This document shows, piece after piece, positions 25,165 to 34,420 of a DNA stretch of 64,000 bases. The position numbers were made by a program, and so were the translations under genes. The notes under the pieces are model-generated. The model was not told the origin of the DNA. It made no database searches and was given only the letters and a program-made list of their open reading frames with translations. Position 1 is the first letter of the stretch; every line of letters starts with the position of its first letter. The DNA is from Sulfurovum sp. (GTDB lineage Bacteria > Campylobacterota > Campylobacteria > Campylobacterales > Sulfurovaceae): positions 62,001-126,000 of the forward strand of contig JALXCZ010000008.1 of the NCBI GenBank assembly GCA_026990595.1, written 5' to 3'.

Positions 25165-26343
25165 ATGTCGGCTATAGATAGAAATGTAAGTAAATCACTC
25201 AATGTTATTGACGGACTGGATATGAATATCGACCATACGGTGCAAGTATTACTTGCCCCTATCTACAGTAAATTCCCCATACTTTCTGAAACTTTTTTAG
25301 GTATCCCTATAGCCAATTTTATCGCTGCTGTTCTCGTATTTCTTATTTTTTTACTTTTACGTAATTTCTTTACCTACATTATTATGGAAAGTTTACAAAA
25401 GCTTGCAAAACATACAGAGACCTATTATGATGACAGGGTTATTTCAGCACTGAAAGGACCTGTCGGATTTGCTTTTGTTCTTATAGGCTTACATCTCTTT
25501 TTTCTATTGATCTTCAAAGAGACTGCTGTTATTAAGAACAGTCTCAATACCCTGATCGTCTTTGATATCTTCTGGGCGATCCTTGCCATCGCGGAAGCAT
25601 TACGTGGCATACTCTATCATGCAACAGCAAAATTCAATCCTGATCTTTCCAAAGAGATGGGCGATTTCATCCTGAAGATCGTCAAGTTTCTTATAGGTGG
25701 TCTGGGTTTTGCCGCCATGCTTCAGGTCTGGGGCATCAATGTGACAGCACTCATCGCTTCTCTTGGACTGGGCGGTCTTGCTTTTGCTCTGGCTGCCAAA
25801 GATACCGCATCAAATCTCTTTGGCTCTTTTGCCATCCTTGCAGACAAATCCATACGTATCGGTGAGTGGATCAAAGTGGATGGAGTTGAGGGGGTGGTAG
25901 AAGCTATCGGTACACGAACCACCAAAATACGTTCATTTGAAAAATCCCTCATCACCCTTCCCAACCAGATCATAGCCAACACCCCCATAGAGAATTTTTC
26001 ACGTCGCGGCGTACGACGCATCAAGATGCGTATCGGATTGACCTACGGTACAAACAGCCAACAGATACACAAAATTGTTGAAGAGATCAAATATATGCTG
26101 CACAGTCACCCTAATATCGCTACCAAAGAGACACTTTTGGTCAATTTTGAATCTTTTGGAGACTCGACACTGAATATCTTTATCTACACTTTCACAGCAA
26201 CTTCCAACTGGGAAAGATATCTGGATATCCGTGAAGATGTCCATCTAAGGATCATGCAGATCGTAGAAGAGAACCACGCCAGTTTTGCTTTTCCTTCACA
26301 GAGTATTTATGTGGAGAGTTTACCCGGTCAAACTATGGTATAA
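25165..26343 (+). CDS. Mechanosensitive channel, MscS family
   Basis: A 392-residue inner-membrane protein with about four or five helices. The pore helix is at about 190-225 (ALIASLGLGGLAFALAAKDTASNLFGS), with the Ala/Gly packing typical of MscS TM3. It is followed by the beta domain (IRIGEWIKVDGVEGVVEAIGTRTTKIR, LITLPNQIIANTPIENFSRR). It releases solutes under osmotic downshock. GGAG precedes the ATG. Its last codons overlap a TATAAT that may serve der. Confidence 0.92.
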   Translation: MSAIDRNVSKSLNVIDGLDMNIDHTVQVLLAPIYSKFPILSETFLGIPIANFIAAVLVFLIFLLLRNFFTYIIMESLQKLAKHTETYYDDRVISALKGPVGFAFVLIGLHLFFLLIFKETAVIKNSLNTLIVFDIFWAILAIAEALRGILYHATAKFNPDLSKEMGDFILKIVKFLIGGLGFAAMLQVWGINVTALIASLGLGGLAFALAAKDTASNLFGSFAILADKSIRIGEWIKVDGVEGVVEAIGTRTTKIRSFEKSLITLPNQIIANTPIENFSRRGVRRIKMRIGLTYGTNSQQIHKIVEEIKYMLHSHPNIATKETLLVNFESFGDSTLNIFIYTFTATSNWERYLDIREDVHLRIMQIVEENHASFAFPSQSIYVESLPGQTMV

Positions 26344-26378
26344 TTTCACCAATCAAATAAAGGGATCTCTAATCATAG

Positions 26379-27854
26379 ATGCCCAAATACCTTCGTTCCA
26401 TATCTCCTGATGTGAAACGTATACCGAAAGATAAATATACTATGCAAGAACATGAACTCAAAAAAGTAGCCATTGTAGGACGACCCAATGTTGGAAAGTC
26501 CTCACTCTTTAACCGTCTCGCACGTCAGCGTGATGCCATTACTTCAGATATGTCAGGGACAACCCGTGACATTAAAAAACGTATCGTGACCATTTCAGGC
26601 AACCGTGACTTTGAAGTCATTGACACAGGAGGGATAGACTACTCTTCAGCACTTTTCTCCAAAGTTGCAGCATTTTCACTAAAAGCTGCCGAGCAAGCTG
26701 ATATTATCATCTATATGGTTGATGGGAAAAGTATCCCGGATGAAGAAGATAAAGAACTTTTTTATAAACTCCAGGAGATGAACAAGCCTTTGGCTCTTGT
26801 TGTGAACAAAATAGACAATGACAAAGAGGAGGAGCGTTACTGGGAATTTTTAGAGTTTGGTGCCGATGCTACTTTCCCGATGTCGGTCAGTCATAACCGT
26901 TACTTCAATGACTTTTACGCATGGATGGAACAACATATCCCTGCTCGTGAAGAAGAGGAAGAGGGGCTACAACTTGAAGAAGATCTTGACCCTTTCGAAG
27001 AGATCGTTCGTGATATAAATGCTACACCAGAGGAAGAGGACAATGAGATCCGTGTAGCCATCATCGGTCGTGTCAATACAGGTAAAAGCTCTCTACTGAA
27101 TGCTCTCTTGGGTGAAGAGCGTTCGGTAGTCTCTGATGTGGCAGGAACAACCATAGACCCCATAAATGAAACCATAGAACACAATGACCATGAGATCACC
27201 TTTGTAGACACAGCAGGTATCCGAAAACGTTCTAAGATCCTAGGCATTGAGAAGTATGCCCTTGCCCGCACCACAGAGATGCTCAAAAAAGCAAACCTTG
27301 TACTACTCGTCCTTGACTCAACCCAGCAGATCTCTGAACTGGATGAGAGAGTTGCAGGACTCATAGAAGAGTATAAACTTGCCTGTCTGATAGTGCTTAA
27401 CAAATGGGATATTAAAGATGAAAGAACCTATGAAGAGGTAGTCGATGATGTACGCGATGAACTTAAATTTCTGCACTATGCACCGTTTATTACTATCTCG
27501 GCTAAAACAGGGCTCAGGGTCAACAAAATACTTGACCAGATCGTAGATATTTACAAGCGTTACAGCTTTCGCATTCCTACCTCTGAACTCAATGATACCT
27601 TGCGAATGGCGATACGCCGTCATCATGTACCATCACATAACGGTGCTGTGGTGAATATCAAGTTTGCCACTCAGTATGAAACCAAACCACCCAAAATCGC
27701 ACTCATCACAAACAGACCAGAGTACCTGCACTTCTCCTACATCCGCTACCTGACAAACTTCTTCAGAGACAAATTCGATTTTGAAGGTGTACCGCTGGAT
27801 ATCGTGGCACGTAAACGCGGACAGAGATTTGATGAAGATGACGAATTCCAATAA
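26379..27854 (+). CDS. der: Ribosome assembly GTPase Der (EngA)
   Basis: A 491-residue protein with two tandem G domains (GRPNVGKSS at 34-42; GRVNTGKSS at about 230), NKID- and NKWD-type G4 motifs, and a C-terminal KH-like domain (about 380-475). It acts in 50S subunit maturation. The ATG at 26379 has a distant AAAGGGA. A second ATG at 26442 (MQEHELKKVAIVGRPN) gives the usual short N-terminus and has GAAAG upstream, so the real start may be there. TATAAT at 26339-26344 overlaps the mscS stop. Confidence 0.95.
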   Translation: MPKYLRSISPDVKRIPKDKYTMQEHELKKVAIVGRPNVGKSSLFNRLARQRDAITSDMSGTTRDIKKRIVTISGNRDFEVIDTGGIDYSSALFSKVAAFSLKAAEQADIIIYMVDGKSIPDEEDKELFYKLQEMNKPLALVVNKIDNDKEEERYWEFLEFGADATFPMSVSHNRYFNDFYAWMEQHIPAREEEEEGLQLEEDLDPFEEIVRDINATPEEEDNEIRVAIIGRVNTGKSSLLNALLGEERSVVSDVAGTTIDPINETIEHNDHEITFVDTAGIRKRSKILGIEKYALARTTEMLKKANLVLLVLDSTQQISELDERVAGLIEEYKLACLIVLNKWDIKDERTYEEVVDDVRDELKFLHYAPFITISAKTGLRVNKILDQIVDIYKRYSFRIPTSELNDTLRMAIRRHHVPSHNGAVVNIKFATQYETKPPKIALITNRPEYLHFSYIRYLTNFFRDKFDFEGVPLDIVARKRGQRFDEDDEFQ

Positions 27855-27887
27855 ATTACTATCTACTAATTACTATTTACTGTTTTC
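27855..27887. repeat. Degenerate TACTA tandem tract
   Basis: Between der and the trpS hairpin, TTACTATCTACTAATTACT (followed by ATTTACT) is an imperfect array with a period of about seven. It resembles in style the perfect CTACCCA heptamers in the phosphohexomutase gene at 36405. No function is visible. Confidence 0.4.
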
Positions 27888-27916
27888 CCTGCTATAATTT
27901 CACAAATTATAGCAGG
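27888..27916 (+). promoter_or_regulatory. 13-bp inverted repeat spanning the trpS promoter and ribosome site
   Basis: CCTGCTATAATTT and AAATTATAGCAGG are separated by three bases. The left arm contains TATAAT (27893-27898). The right arm ends in the GG of the GGAG ribosome site of trpS. Either it is an operator, or, in a transcript begun upstream, a hairpin that hides the ribosome site. Confidence 0.55.
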
Positions 27917-27923
27917 AGAGACT

Positions 27924-28883
27924 ATGCGTGTACTAACAGGAATCCAAGCTTCAGGAAAACTTCATATAGGGAACTATTTTGGAGCGATGAAACCTATGGT
28001 TGAGCTGCAGGAAGAAAATGAGCTTTTTACCTTTATAGCCAACTACCACTCACTTACTACATCTAAAGATGCCCAAACACTAAAACAATACACCATAGAT
28101 GCAGCGGTTGATTATCTTTCTGTTGGTATTGACCCTGAAAAAACAACTTTTTGGGTACAGAGTCATGTACCTGAAGTACTTGAACTCTACTGGATACTCT
28201 CCAAATTCACCCCTATGGGACTGCTGGAGCGTGCACACTCCTACAAAGACAAAGTAGCCAAAGGAATCCCTGCCAACCATGCACTTTTCAGCTATCCCGT
28301 ACTTATGGCAGCAGATATATTGCTTTATGATACCCAAAAAGTCCCTGTAGGAAAGGACCAGGTCCAACATGTAGAGATGACCCGTGACATCGCTACCAAA
28401 TTCAACAATGAGTATGGTGAACTTTTCACACTCCCTGAACATTTAGTACAAGAAGAGGTGGCTACCATCCCCGGTATAGACGGACAAAAAATGTCCAAAA
28501 GTTACGACAATGCCATAGACCTTTTCATGGATGAAAAACCTCTCCAAAAAAGATGTAACAAAATAGTCTCTTCCTCTACGCCTATGGGAGAACCTTTGGA
28601 GTGGGAAGATGACAATATCTTTGCCTTGGCATCACTCTTTTTGGACAACAGAGAAAAACTGGAGCTGCAAGTACGTTACCAAAGCGGTAAAGAAGGGTAT
28701 GGACATTTCAAAAAATACCTTAAAGAACTTATCTGGGAAGAGTTGGCCGAAGCCAGAGAAAAAAGAGAATACTATCTTTCCCATATGGATGAGGTACATG
28801 ATATTTTGGCGATGGGAGCCAAAAAAGCACAAACCATTGCACAAGCTAAAATGGAAAAGGTAAAAGAAGCTATAGGACTATAG
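27924..28883 (+). CDS. trpS: Tryptophanyl-tRNA synthetase
   Basis: A 319-residue class I synthetase. The HIGH-type motif is HIGN at 14-17 (SGKLHIGNYFGA), and KMSKS is at about 189 (GQKMSKSYDN). The length is normal for bacterial TrpRS. AGGAGAGACT precedes the ATG; the GG lies within an inverted repeat. The 3' end overlaps the convergent murI gene by 14 bases. Confidence 0.97.
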   Translation: MRVLTGIQASGKLHIGNYFGAMKPMVELQEENELFTFIANYHSLTTSKDAQTLKQYTIDAAVDYLSVGIDPEKTTFWVQSHVPEVLELYWILSKFTPMGLLERAHSYKDKVAKGIPANHALFSYPVLMAADILLYDTQKVPVGKDQVQHVEMTRDIATKFNNEYGELFTLPEHLVQEEVATIPGIDGQKMSKSYDNAIDLFMDEKPLQKRCNKIVSSSTPMGEPLEWEDDNIFALASLFLDNREKLELQVRYQSGKEGYGHFKKYLKELIWEELAEAREKREYYLSHMDEVHDILAMGAKKAQTIAQAKMEKVKEAIGL

Positions 28884-29652
28884 CCTCTACTTCCACCTCT
28901 TTCCCTATAATACCACTTACAAGATGTGTTGCAATACTGTCTGTACTATAAATAGCTAAAGTCAGCTCACCCTCATTTTTATGTCCTTTTTCCTCTCCTA
29001 AAACAAGCAAACGCTTTGCGATCGCCTCTCCGGTATGAATAAGGTTCAATTCTCTTTGCATGATCTTTTCTATCATATCGGCAACAAGCGGATAGTGTGT
29101 ACAACCAAGGACAACCGTATCTACATCATTTTCTCTCATAGGATGCAACCATGCTTCAAGCATCTCTTGGGTTTGGGGATGATCGATCTTTCCCTGTTCT
29201 ATCTGCTCTACAAGACCAGGACACGCTTGTTCAAAAAGTGTGACATCTTTTTGCATAGCCAGAGAGTTTGCAAGCTGCTGATATTTATCACCTTGCAATG
29301 TAGCAGGAGTTGCCAATACCCCGACTTTTCCTGTTTTGGTCTGCTCCATAGCAGGTTTTATCCCTGGTTCGGTACCGATAATGATAAGTTCTGGGTATGT
29401 TTCACGTAATGCTTTTACTGCCGCCGATGTTGCTGTATTGCAGGCAATGATCAAAGCATCTATCTCATACGTATTAAGGAAATATTCTGTAATGTTAAAA
29501 GCATATTGAAGTATCTGTTCTTGTGTTTTTTCACCGTAAGGGGCATGTTGTGTATCGGCAATATAAAAGATTTTTGCACCTTTAATTATCTGGGTCATAG
29601 CCTGAACTACGGTTAAGCCACCCAACCCAGAATCAAAGACACCTATTTTCAT
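28870..29652 (-). CDS. murI: Glutamate racemase
   Basis: This 260-residue cofactor-independent racemase makes D-glutamate for peptidoglycan. GVFDSGLGGLTV at the start, catalytic C71 (IIACNTAT) and C184 (LGCTHYP) are all present. ATG at 29652 gives the family's normal MKIGVFDSG start; a GTG at 29667 is possible. The start lies inside the last codons of rho (rho stop at 29660), so the two genes are probably cotranscribed. Confidence 0.96.
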   Translation of the reverse strand: MKIGVFDSGLGGLTVVQAMTQIIKGAKIFYIADTQHAPYGEKTQEQILQYAFNITEYFLNTYEIDALIIACNTATSAAVKALRETYPELIIIGTEPGIKPAMEQTKTGKVGVLATPATLQGDKYQQLANSLAMQKDVTLFEQACPGLVEQIEQGKIDHPQTQEMLEAWLHPMRENDVDTVVLGCTHYPLVADMIEKIMQRELNLIHTGEAIAKRLLVLGEEKGHKNEGELTLAIYSTDSIATHLVSGIIGKEVEVEAIVL

Positions 29653-29659
29653 AGGAAAA

Positions 29660-30988
29660 TTATGCACCCTCGTTCATGATAGAGAGAAACTCTTCATTCG
29701 ATTTTGTTTTCATCATTTTCGCAAAAAGGAATTTAAGCCCTTCAACCTCTTCCATATTTTGCATAGCATTTCTAAGTGCCCAGACTTTTTGAAGCGTTTC
29801 AGGATCTACCATAAGCTCTTCTTTACGTGTACCTGATTTCGTTACATCGATTGCTGGGTAGATACGTCTTTCGGAAACATGACGACTCAGTACCACTTCC
29901 GAGTTACCTGTACCTTTAAACTCTTCAAAGATCACTTCATCCATACGTGAGCCCGTATCTATCAATGCTGTCGCAATAATTGTAAGGCTTCCGCCCTCTT
30001 CTATGTTTCTTGCCGCACCAAAGAAACGTTTTGGCTTATGTAATGCATTGGCATCTACCCCACCTGAAAGCACTTTACCAGAGCTTGGTGTGACTGTATT
30101 ATAGGCACGTGCAAGTCTTGTAATAGAATCAAGCAGAATAACCACATCTTTACCCATTTCTACACGTCTTTTGGCTTTTTCTATGACCATTTCTGCGGTT
30201 CTTACATGATTTTGTGCAGGCAAATCAAACGTAGAAGCATACACTTCACCTTTGACTGAACGCTGCATATCTGTAACCTCTTCTGGTCTCTCATCCACTA
30301 AAAGTACCATCAGTGACGCATCAGGGTTGTTATGGGTAACACCGTGCGCCAACTCTTTGAGAAGCTCTGTTTTACCTGTTCTCGGAGGAGCAACAACGAG
30401 GGCTCTCTGCCCTTTACCGATAGGTGAGAACAGATCAAGTACACGTCCTGTCATTTTCATCGGGTGATATTCCATCTTGAGCTGTTCACTGGCATAAAGC
30501 GGTGTAAGGTTGTCAAAAAGTGGTCTCTGTTTGGATTTTTCCGGAGCAACATAATTGATCGCTTCGATCTTAAGCAGTGCATAATACTTCTCCTGATCTT
30601 TCGGAGGACGTACCTGACCTGTCACAATGTCACCGTTTCTTAAAGCAAAACGCTTGATCTGCGTACCACTGACATACGTGTCATTACTGGAGTTTGCAAA
30701 ATTTCCGTCAATAGAACGCAGGAAACCATACCCGTCATTCATCACTTCAAGGATACCGGTATAGAGTATGAATCCTCCCTGGCTTACCTGTGACTTAAGA
30801 ATCTCAAAAATCAGATCCTTTCTTTGAAATTCATTGGGGTTCTCAACTTTGACCTCTTTGGCTATCGTGACAAGCTCATCAAGTGGTTTTTGTTGAAGGT
30901 TTTCAATCTTATGTCCCTGCACAGGTACATGTGTTCTGTTTTTTCTGTTGGCATTGTTGCCGTTAGAAGATTTTTTTGTATCGCTCAT
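29660..30988 (-). CDS. rho: Transcription termination factor Rho
   Basis: A 442-residue hexameric RNA helicase. An N-terminal extension of about 30 polar residues ([12 protein letters not shown]) precedes the usual helical part. The cold-shock-like RNA-binding domain is at about 73-150 ([15 protein letters not shown]). Walker A is APPRTGKTE at 200-208, and the Q/R-loop region [23 protein letters not shown] follows. AGAGGA lies upstream of the ATG. It has a near-perfect promoter 80 bases upstream and a leader of about 70 bases. Confidence 0.97.
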   Translation of the reverse strand: MSDTKKSSNGNNANRKNRTHVPVQGHKIENLQQKPLDELVTIAKEVKVENPNEFQRKDLIFEILKSQVSQGGFILYTGILEVMNDGYGFLRSIDGNFANSSNDTYVSGTQIKRFALRNGDIVTGQVRPPKDQEKYYALLKIEAINYVAPEKSKQRPLFDNLTPLYASEQLKMEYHPMKMTGRVLDLFSPIGKGQRALVVAPPRTGKTELLKELAHGVTHNNPDASLMVLLVDERPEEVTDMQRSVKGEVYASTFDLPAQNHVRTAEMVIEKAKRRVEMGKDVVILLDSITRLARAYNTVTPSSGKVLSGGVDANALHKPKRFFGAARNIEEGGSLTIIATALIDTGSRMDEVIFEEFKGTGNSEVVLSRHVSERRIYPAIDVTKSGTRKEELMVDPETLQKVWALRNAMQNMEEVEGLKFLFAKMMKTKSNEEFLSIMNEGA

Positions 30989-31065
30989 AATTCCTCTTAA
31001 TTTAGGTATGATTTTTGGTAATGTAGATATACAATAGTATTATTTAACTATTATGTAGTAGCAGT

Positions 31066-31094
31066 ATTATATTGGTTTTTGGCTGAAAAGTCAA
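31066..31094 (-). promoter_or_regulatory. Near-consensus promoter of rho
   Basis: On the minus strand, TTGACT and TATAAT are separated by exactly 17 bases. The start near 31059 gives a leader of about 70 bases containing a weak AATAGT/ACTATT repeat. The -35 overlaps the hairpin at the end of the preceding gene. Confidence 0.75.
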
Positions 31095-31113
31095 ATACAC
31101 TCCCTTTTCAGCC
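31081..31113 (-). terminator. 10-bp hairpin over the stop codon of the 31108 gene
   Basis: GGCTGAAAAG and CTTTTCAGCC are separated by 13 bases. The TGA stop of the gene ending at 31108 lies in one arm, and the -35 of rho lies in the other. No T-run follows on the minus strand, so termination efficiency is uncertain. Confidence 0.45.
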
Positions 31114-31500
31114 GATCAACGCATAAAAGAGTAGCGGCGGATAAAGCCCGACTCCCATGAGAAAAAACCATGAAGGTATTTTCCACTCCAGCATAGCTGC
31201 CAGATCATCAGGAATTTTACGTCTAATGAATATGGCTTTGATCAATTCAATCTTGTAGAACATATCAAAAATTTTGAGTGTCAAAATAGCTATCATATAG
31301 ATATTAAGCTTATCTGTAACAATTACAACAAAAAGTGTAAAATAAAAAGCCGGATGCATCAAAAAAAAGAAAAAGATGCTCTTTCTGTACCATCCATAAA
31401 GCTTTTCCATCACACCGTACAGCGTATCTGCACGTTGCATGGCTGCTTCAAAAAGTTCCAATAAAATCATGATAAATACTAAGACAAATATATTTTCCAT
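31108..31500 (-). CDS. Small integral membrane protein, function unknown
   Basis: A 130-residue protein with three or four hydrophobic helices (about 4-20, 43-63, 66-80 and 108-128) joined by short basic loops (KLYGWYRKS, FIRRKIPDD). I do not recognise the family. No Shine-Dalgarno is visible; TAAAAT ends six bases before the ATG, so the message could be leaderless. It lies just upstream of rho and divergent from ccoI. Confidence 0.6.
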   Translation of the reverse strand: MENIFVLVFIMILLELFEAAMQRADTLYGVMEKLYGWYRKSIFFFFLMHPAFYFTLFVVIVTDKLNIYMIAILTLKIFDMFYKIELIKAIFIRRKIPDDLAAMLEWKIPSWFFLMGVGLYPPLLFYALIG

Positions 31501-31547
31501 AGGGGGATTTTACCCATATTTCGATAAAATCCTTACAACAAAAGGAA

Positions 31548-31599
31548 GTAGAGACTTTAATCCCACATTAACTACAAATAGTGGAAGTAAAGTCTCCAC
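31548..31599. repeat. REP-like pair, variant C, upstream of ccoI
   Basis: Left unit (31548-31566, plus): GTAGAGACTTTAATCCCAC. Right unit (31581-31599, minus): GTGGAGACTTTACTTCCAC. Both are 19 bases, begin GTRG and face outward across 14 bases, as the variant A and B pairs do. Together they can fold into a long hairpin in the ccoI leader, ending about 27 bases before the start codon. Confidence 0.65.
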
Positions 31600-31625
31600 T
31601 TACAAAATAACAAAAAGGTGTATCT

Positions 31626-34037
31626 TTGGCAGACGTAGCATGTACCCACTGTAACCTGAAGTTCTCAGAAGATATCATGATCACAGAAAAAGAAGAGGGT
31701 AAAACACTCTACTTCTGCTGCAAAGGCTGTCAGGGAGTTTACCATCTGCTTGAAAATGAGGGGCTTGATACTTTTTATGACAAACTTGGCAATACCAAGC
31801 TTCAACCGGCAGCCCAGTACAGTGATGACCTTCATAAGTTCAACCTTGAAGGCTTTAAGAACAAATACATCAAAGAGCATGAAGACGGACTTTATGAAAT
31901 CAACCTTATCATAGAAGGTATCCACTGTTCTGCCTGTGTCTGGCTCAATGAAAAAGTACTCCATAAAACAGACGGTATTATAGAAGCGACTATCAACTAT
32001 ACCAACAACAAAGCCAAGGTAGTCTGGGATCCTGAAATCATTCAACTCTCCAAGATCATTGAAACCATACGCTCCATCGGTTACAATGCCTACCCCTATG
32101 ATCCTACCCTTCAGGAAGAGCGGGCCAATAAAACCAAAAAAGCATACTACTCACGTATTTTAGTTGCTGTTTTTGGTTCTATGAATATCATGTGGATCGC
32201 CATTGCCCAGTATGCCGGCTACTTTACCGGTATTGAGCAACGCTTTAAAGACATTCTCAATGTGGCTGAATTTATTCTTGCCACACCGGTACTTTTTTAC
32301 AGTGGCTGGGTTTTTTTTCGCGGTGCCTACTTCGGATTTAAAAACCACATTGCCAATATGGATACGCTGGTAGCTTCAGGAGCACTTTTGGCATATATTT
32401 ATTCCATCTATGCCATGATCACACAACGGGGAGAAGTCTATTTTGACTCGGTTGTAATGATCATCACCTTTGTACTGGTAGGGAAATATCTCGAAGTACT
32501 CAGTAAAAAACATGCTGTAGATACACTTGATTCTATTATGGGGAGTACCCCTACCGAAGTAACAGTTATCAAGAACAATGAAAAGAGTCTGGTCAGTGTT
32601 GAAAATGTAATACTCGGAGACATCATAGAACTTAAACCCGGAGAAAAAGTTGTTATTGACGGTATACTTACCTATGGGGAAGGTTCATTTGATGAGAGTT
32701 CCCTTACCGGAGAGAACGAACCCGTGCATAAACACAAAAAAGACCCTGTTCTCAGCGGTTCTATCTGTCTAGACTCAGTCATTCGCTACAAAGCGACCAA
32801 AGATGCTTCTAACTCATTGCTCTATTCTATCGTTTCCCTGCTTGAAGAGTCTATTACCAAAAAGCCTCGTATCGAACAGCTTGCCGATCAGGTTTCGGGC
32901 TATTTTTCAAGTATTATTCTACTCATTGCTTTACTGACTTTTGCTTTCTGGTGGATCTACGGAGGAACATTCGAACCAGCACTCATCATAGGTATTTCAG
33001 TGGTTGTCATTGCCTGTCCATGTGCATTGGGACTTGCCACTCCCATGGCAACACTGGTCGGTATCTCCATGGCGGCAAAACGCAATATCCTTTTTAAAGA
33101 GGCGGGATTTCTTGAAACTATGGCAAAAAGCGATCTATTGGCACTGGATAAAACCGGTACTATTACACAAGGTCGTCCCTCTGTTGTAAAAGAAACCAAC
33201 TATCATTCCTATGACAAAAACCTGCTCTATGCACTGGTTGATACCTCCACCCACCCTATTTCAGAGGGAATACACCGTTACCTTGAAGCAGATAATGAAT
33301 CACTCCGCCCACTACCGCTGGAAACAATCAAAAGTATTCAGGCAAAAGGGATTGAAGCAGAGTATCACCATCAAAAGATCGTTGGAGGGAATACTCTCTT
33401 CATGAAAGAGTATGGCATTGTCTGTGAAGAGGAGAGCGAGCATACCCTTTTCTATTTTGCGGTGAATGGAGAACTTATAAGCAAATTTGAATTAAGTGAC
33501 ACCATCCGGGAAGGAGCAAAAGAGGCAATCGCCCATATCAAAGCAATGGGGGTGCAGGTAGTCATGCTAACCGGAGACCATGAAAAAAGTGCACAGAAAG
33601 TTGCAAAAACTGTAGGTATTGAAGAGATACATGCCAGACTGCTGCCACAGGAGAAGTCAGCCTTCATACAAAAAAAGCAGAAAGAAGGACATATTACTGT
33701 AATGGTAGGAGATGGTATCAATGATGCCATTGCACTGGCACAATCAAACATTGCCATTGCCATGGGAAACGGTACCGATGTTGCCATTTCGGTCAGTGAT
33801 GTCGTACTTATGGACGAAAAACCCCAAAGCATTTACGATGCCTACAGACTTTCAAAACGTACCTACCTTGCAGTCAAAGAAAATTTGGGACTCTCTCTAC
33901 TGTACAATTCCATTGCTATACCACTCGCCGTTGCAGGATATGTTACACCTCTGATTGCTGCACTTTCCATGAGTTTAAGTTCACTGATCGTTGTGGGTAA
34001 CTCTATGCGTATCAAGCGACTTAAATTTAAAGCATAG
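31626..34037 (+). CDS. ccoI: Copper-translocating P-type ATPase for cbb3 oxidase assembly (CcoI/FixI)
   Basis: An 803-residue P1B ATPase starting at TTG (AAGG eight bases upstream). An N-terminal zinc-ribbon-like segment has cysteines 6, 9, 31, 32 and 35. A heavy-metal-associated domain has CSAC at 101-104. The CPC membrane motif is at about 463, phosphorylated Asp in DKTGT at about 507, and GDGIND near 695. This architecture, plus ccoS directly downstream, marks CcoI, which supplies copper for the binuclear centre of cbb3 cytochrome oxidase, rather than a detoxifying CopA. Confidence 0.92.
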   Translation: MADVACTHCNLKFSEDIMITEKEEGKTLYFCCKGCQGVYHLLENEGLDTFYDKLGNTKLQPAAQYSDDLHKFNLEGFKNKYIKEHEDGLYEINLIIEGIHCSACVWLNEKVLHKTDGIIEATINYTNNKAKVVWDPEIIQLSKIIETIRSIGYNAYPYDPTLQEERANKTKKAYYSRILVAVFGSMNIMWIAIAQYAGYFTGIEQRFKDILNVAEFILATPVLFYSGWVFFRGAYFGFKNHIANMDTLVASGALLAYIYSIYAMITQRGEVYFDSVVMIITFVLVGKYLEVLSKKHAVDTLDSIMGSTPTEVTVIKNNEKSLVSVENVILGDIIELKPGEKVVIDGILTYGEGSFDESSLTGENEPVHKHKKDPVLSGSICLDSVIRYKATKDASNSLLYSIVSLLEESITKKPRIEQLADQVSGYFSSIILLIALLTFAFWWIYGGTFEPALIIGISVVVIACPCALGLATPMATLVGISMAAKRNILFKEAGFLETMAKSDLLALDKTGTITQGRPSVVKETNYHSYDKNLLYALVDTSTHPISEGIHRYLEADNESLRPLPLETIKSIQAKGIEAEYHHQKIVGGNTLFMKEYGIVCEEESEHTLFYFAVNGELISKFELSDTIREGAKEAIAHIKAMGVQVVMLTGDHEKSAQKVAKTVGIEEIHARLLPQEKSAFIQKKQKEGHITVMVGDGINDAIALAQSNIAIAMGNGTDVAISVSDVVLMDEKPQSIYDAYRLSKRTYLAVKENLGLSLLYNSIAIPLAVAGYVTPLIAALSMSLSSLIVVGNSMRIKRLKFKA

Positions 34038-34133
34038 TTCTATTAGAGGTACCCATTAGCATTACTGTGCTATGATATTTAATTGAACCCTCTAATTAAC
34101 CTAGGCGTTTAATTATAACAATAAAGGTATTTC

Positions 34134-34379
34134 ATGTCCAATACTATCATTATTCTCATGCTGGGAGTTTCTACTTTTCTCGGGGCATTGGGACTTATTG
34201 CCCTGCTATGGGGTGTAAGAACAGGACAATTCGATGATCAATCCAAATTCATTGATGCGGCACGTTATGACAATGAAGAGGAACTGCGTGATGCTGTCAT
34301 GATGGAAGAAAAGAAAAAAAAGCATGAAGAGAAAAGAAAAGAAGAAAAAACGAAAAAAAACTATATGCCTGCAGATTAA
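34134..34379 (+). CDS. ccoS: cbb3 oxidase assembly protein CcoS
   Basis: An 81-residue protein with one N-terminal membrane helix (IIILMLGVSTFLGALGLIALLWGV), the family motif GQFDD, and a highly charged tail (MMEEKKKKHEEKRKEEKTKK). CcoS is needed for heme and copper insertion into cbb3 oxidase. AAAGG precedes the ATG. The 96-base gap after ccoI contains an ATTAGAGG/CCTCTAAT inverted repeat with a long loop, of doubtful meaning. Confidence 0.9.
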   Translation: MSNTIIILMLGVSTFLGALGLIALLWGVRTGQFDDQSKFIDAARYDNEEELRDAVMMEEKKKKHEEKRKEEKTKKNYMPAD

Positions 34380-34420
34380 TACAGGTACAAGATTTAGGGC
34401 ACCTTTAATCTTTCCTTTGC

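Noticed and set aside
26915-27403. Open frame of 162 codons antisense to der
   Set aside because: It is Ser-rich, opposite an essential conserved gene, and has no start signals.
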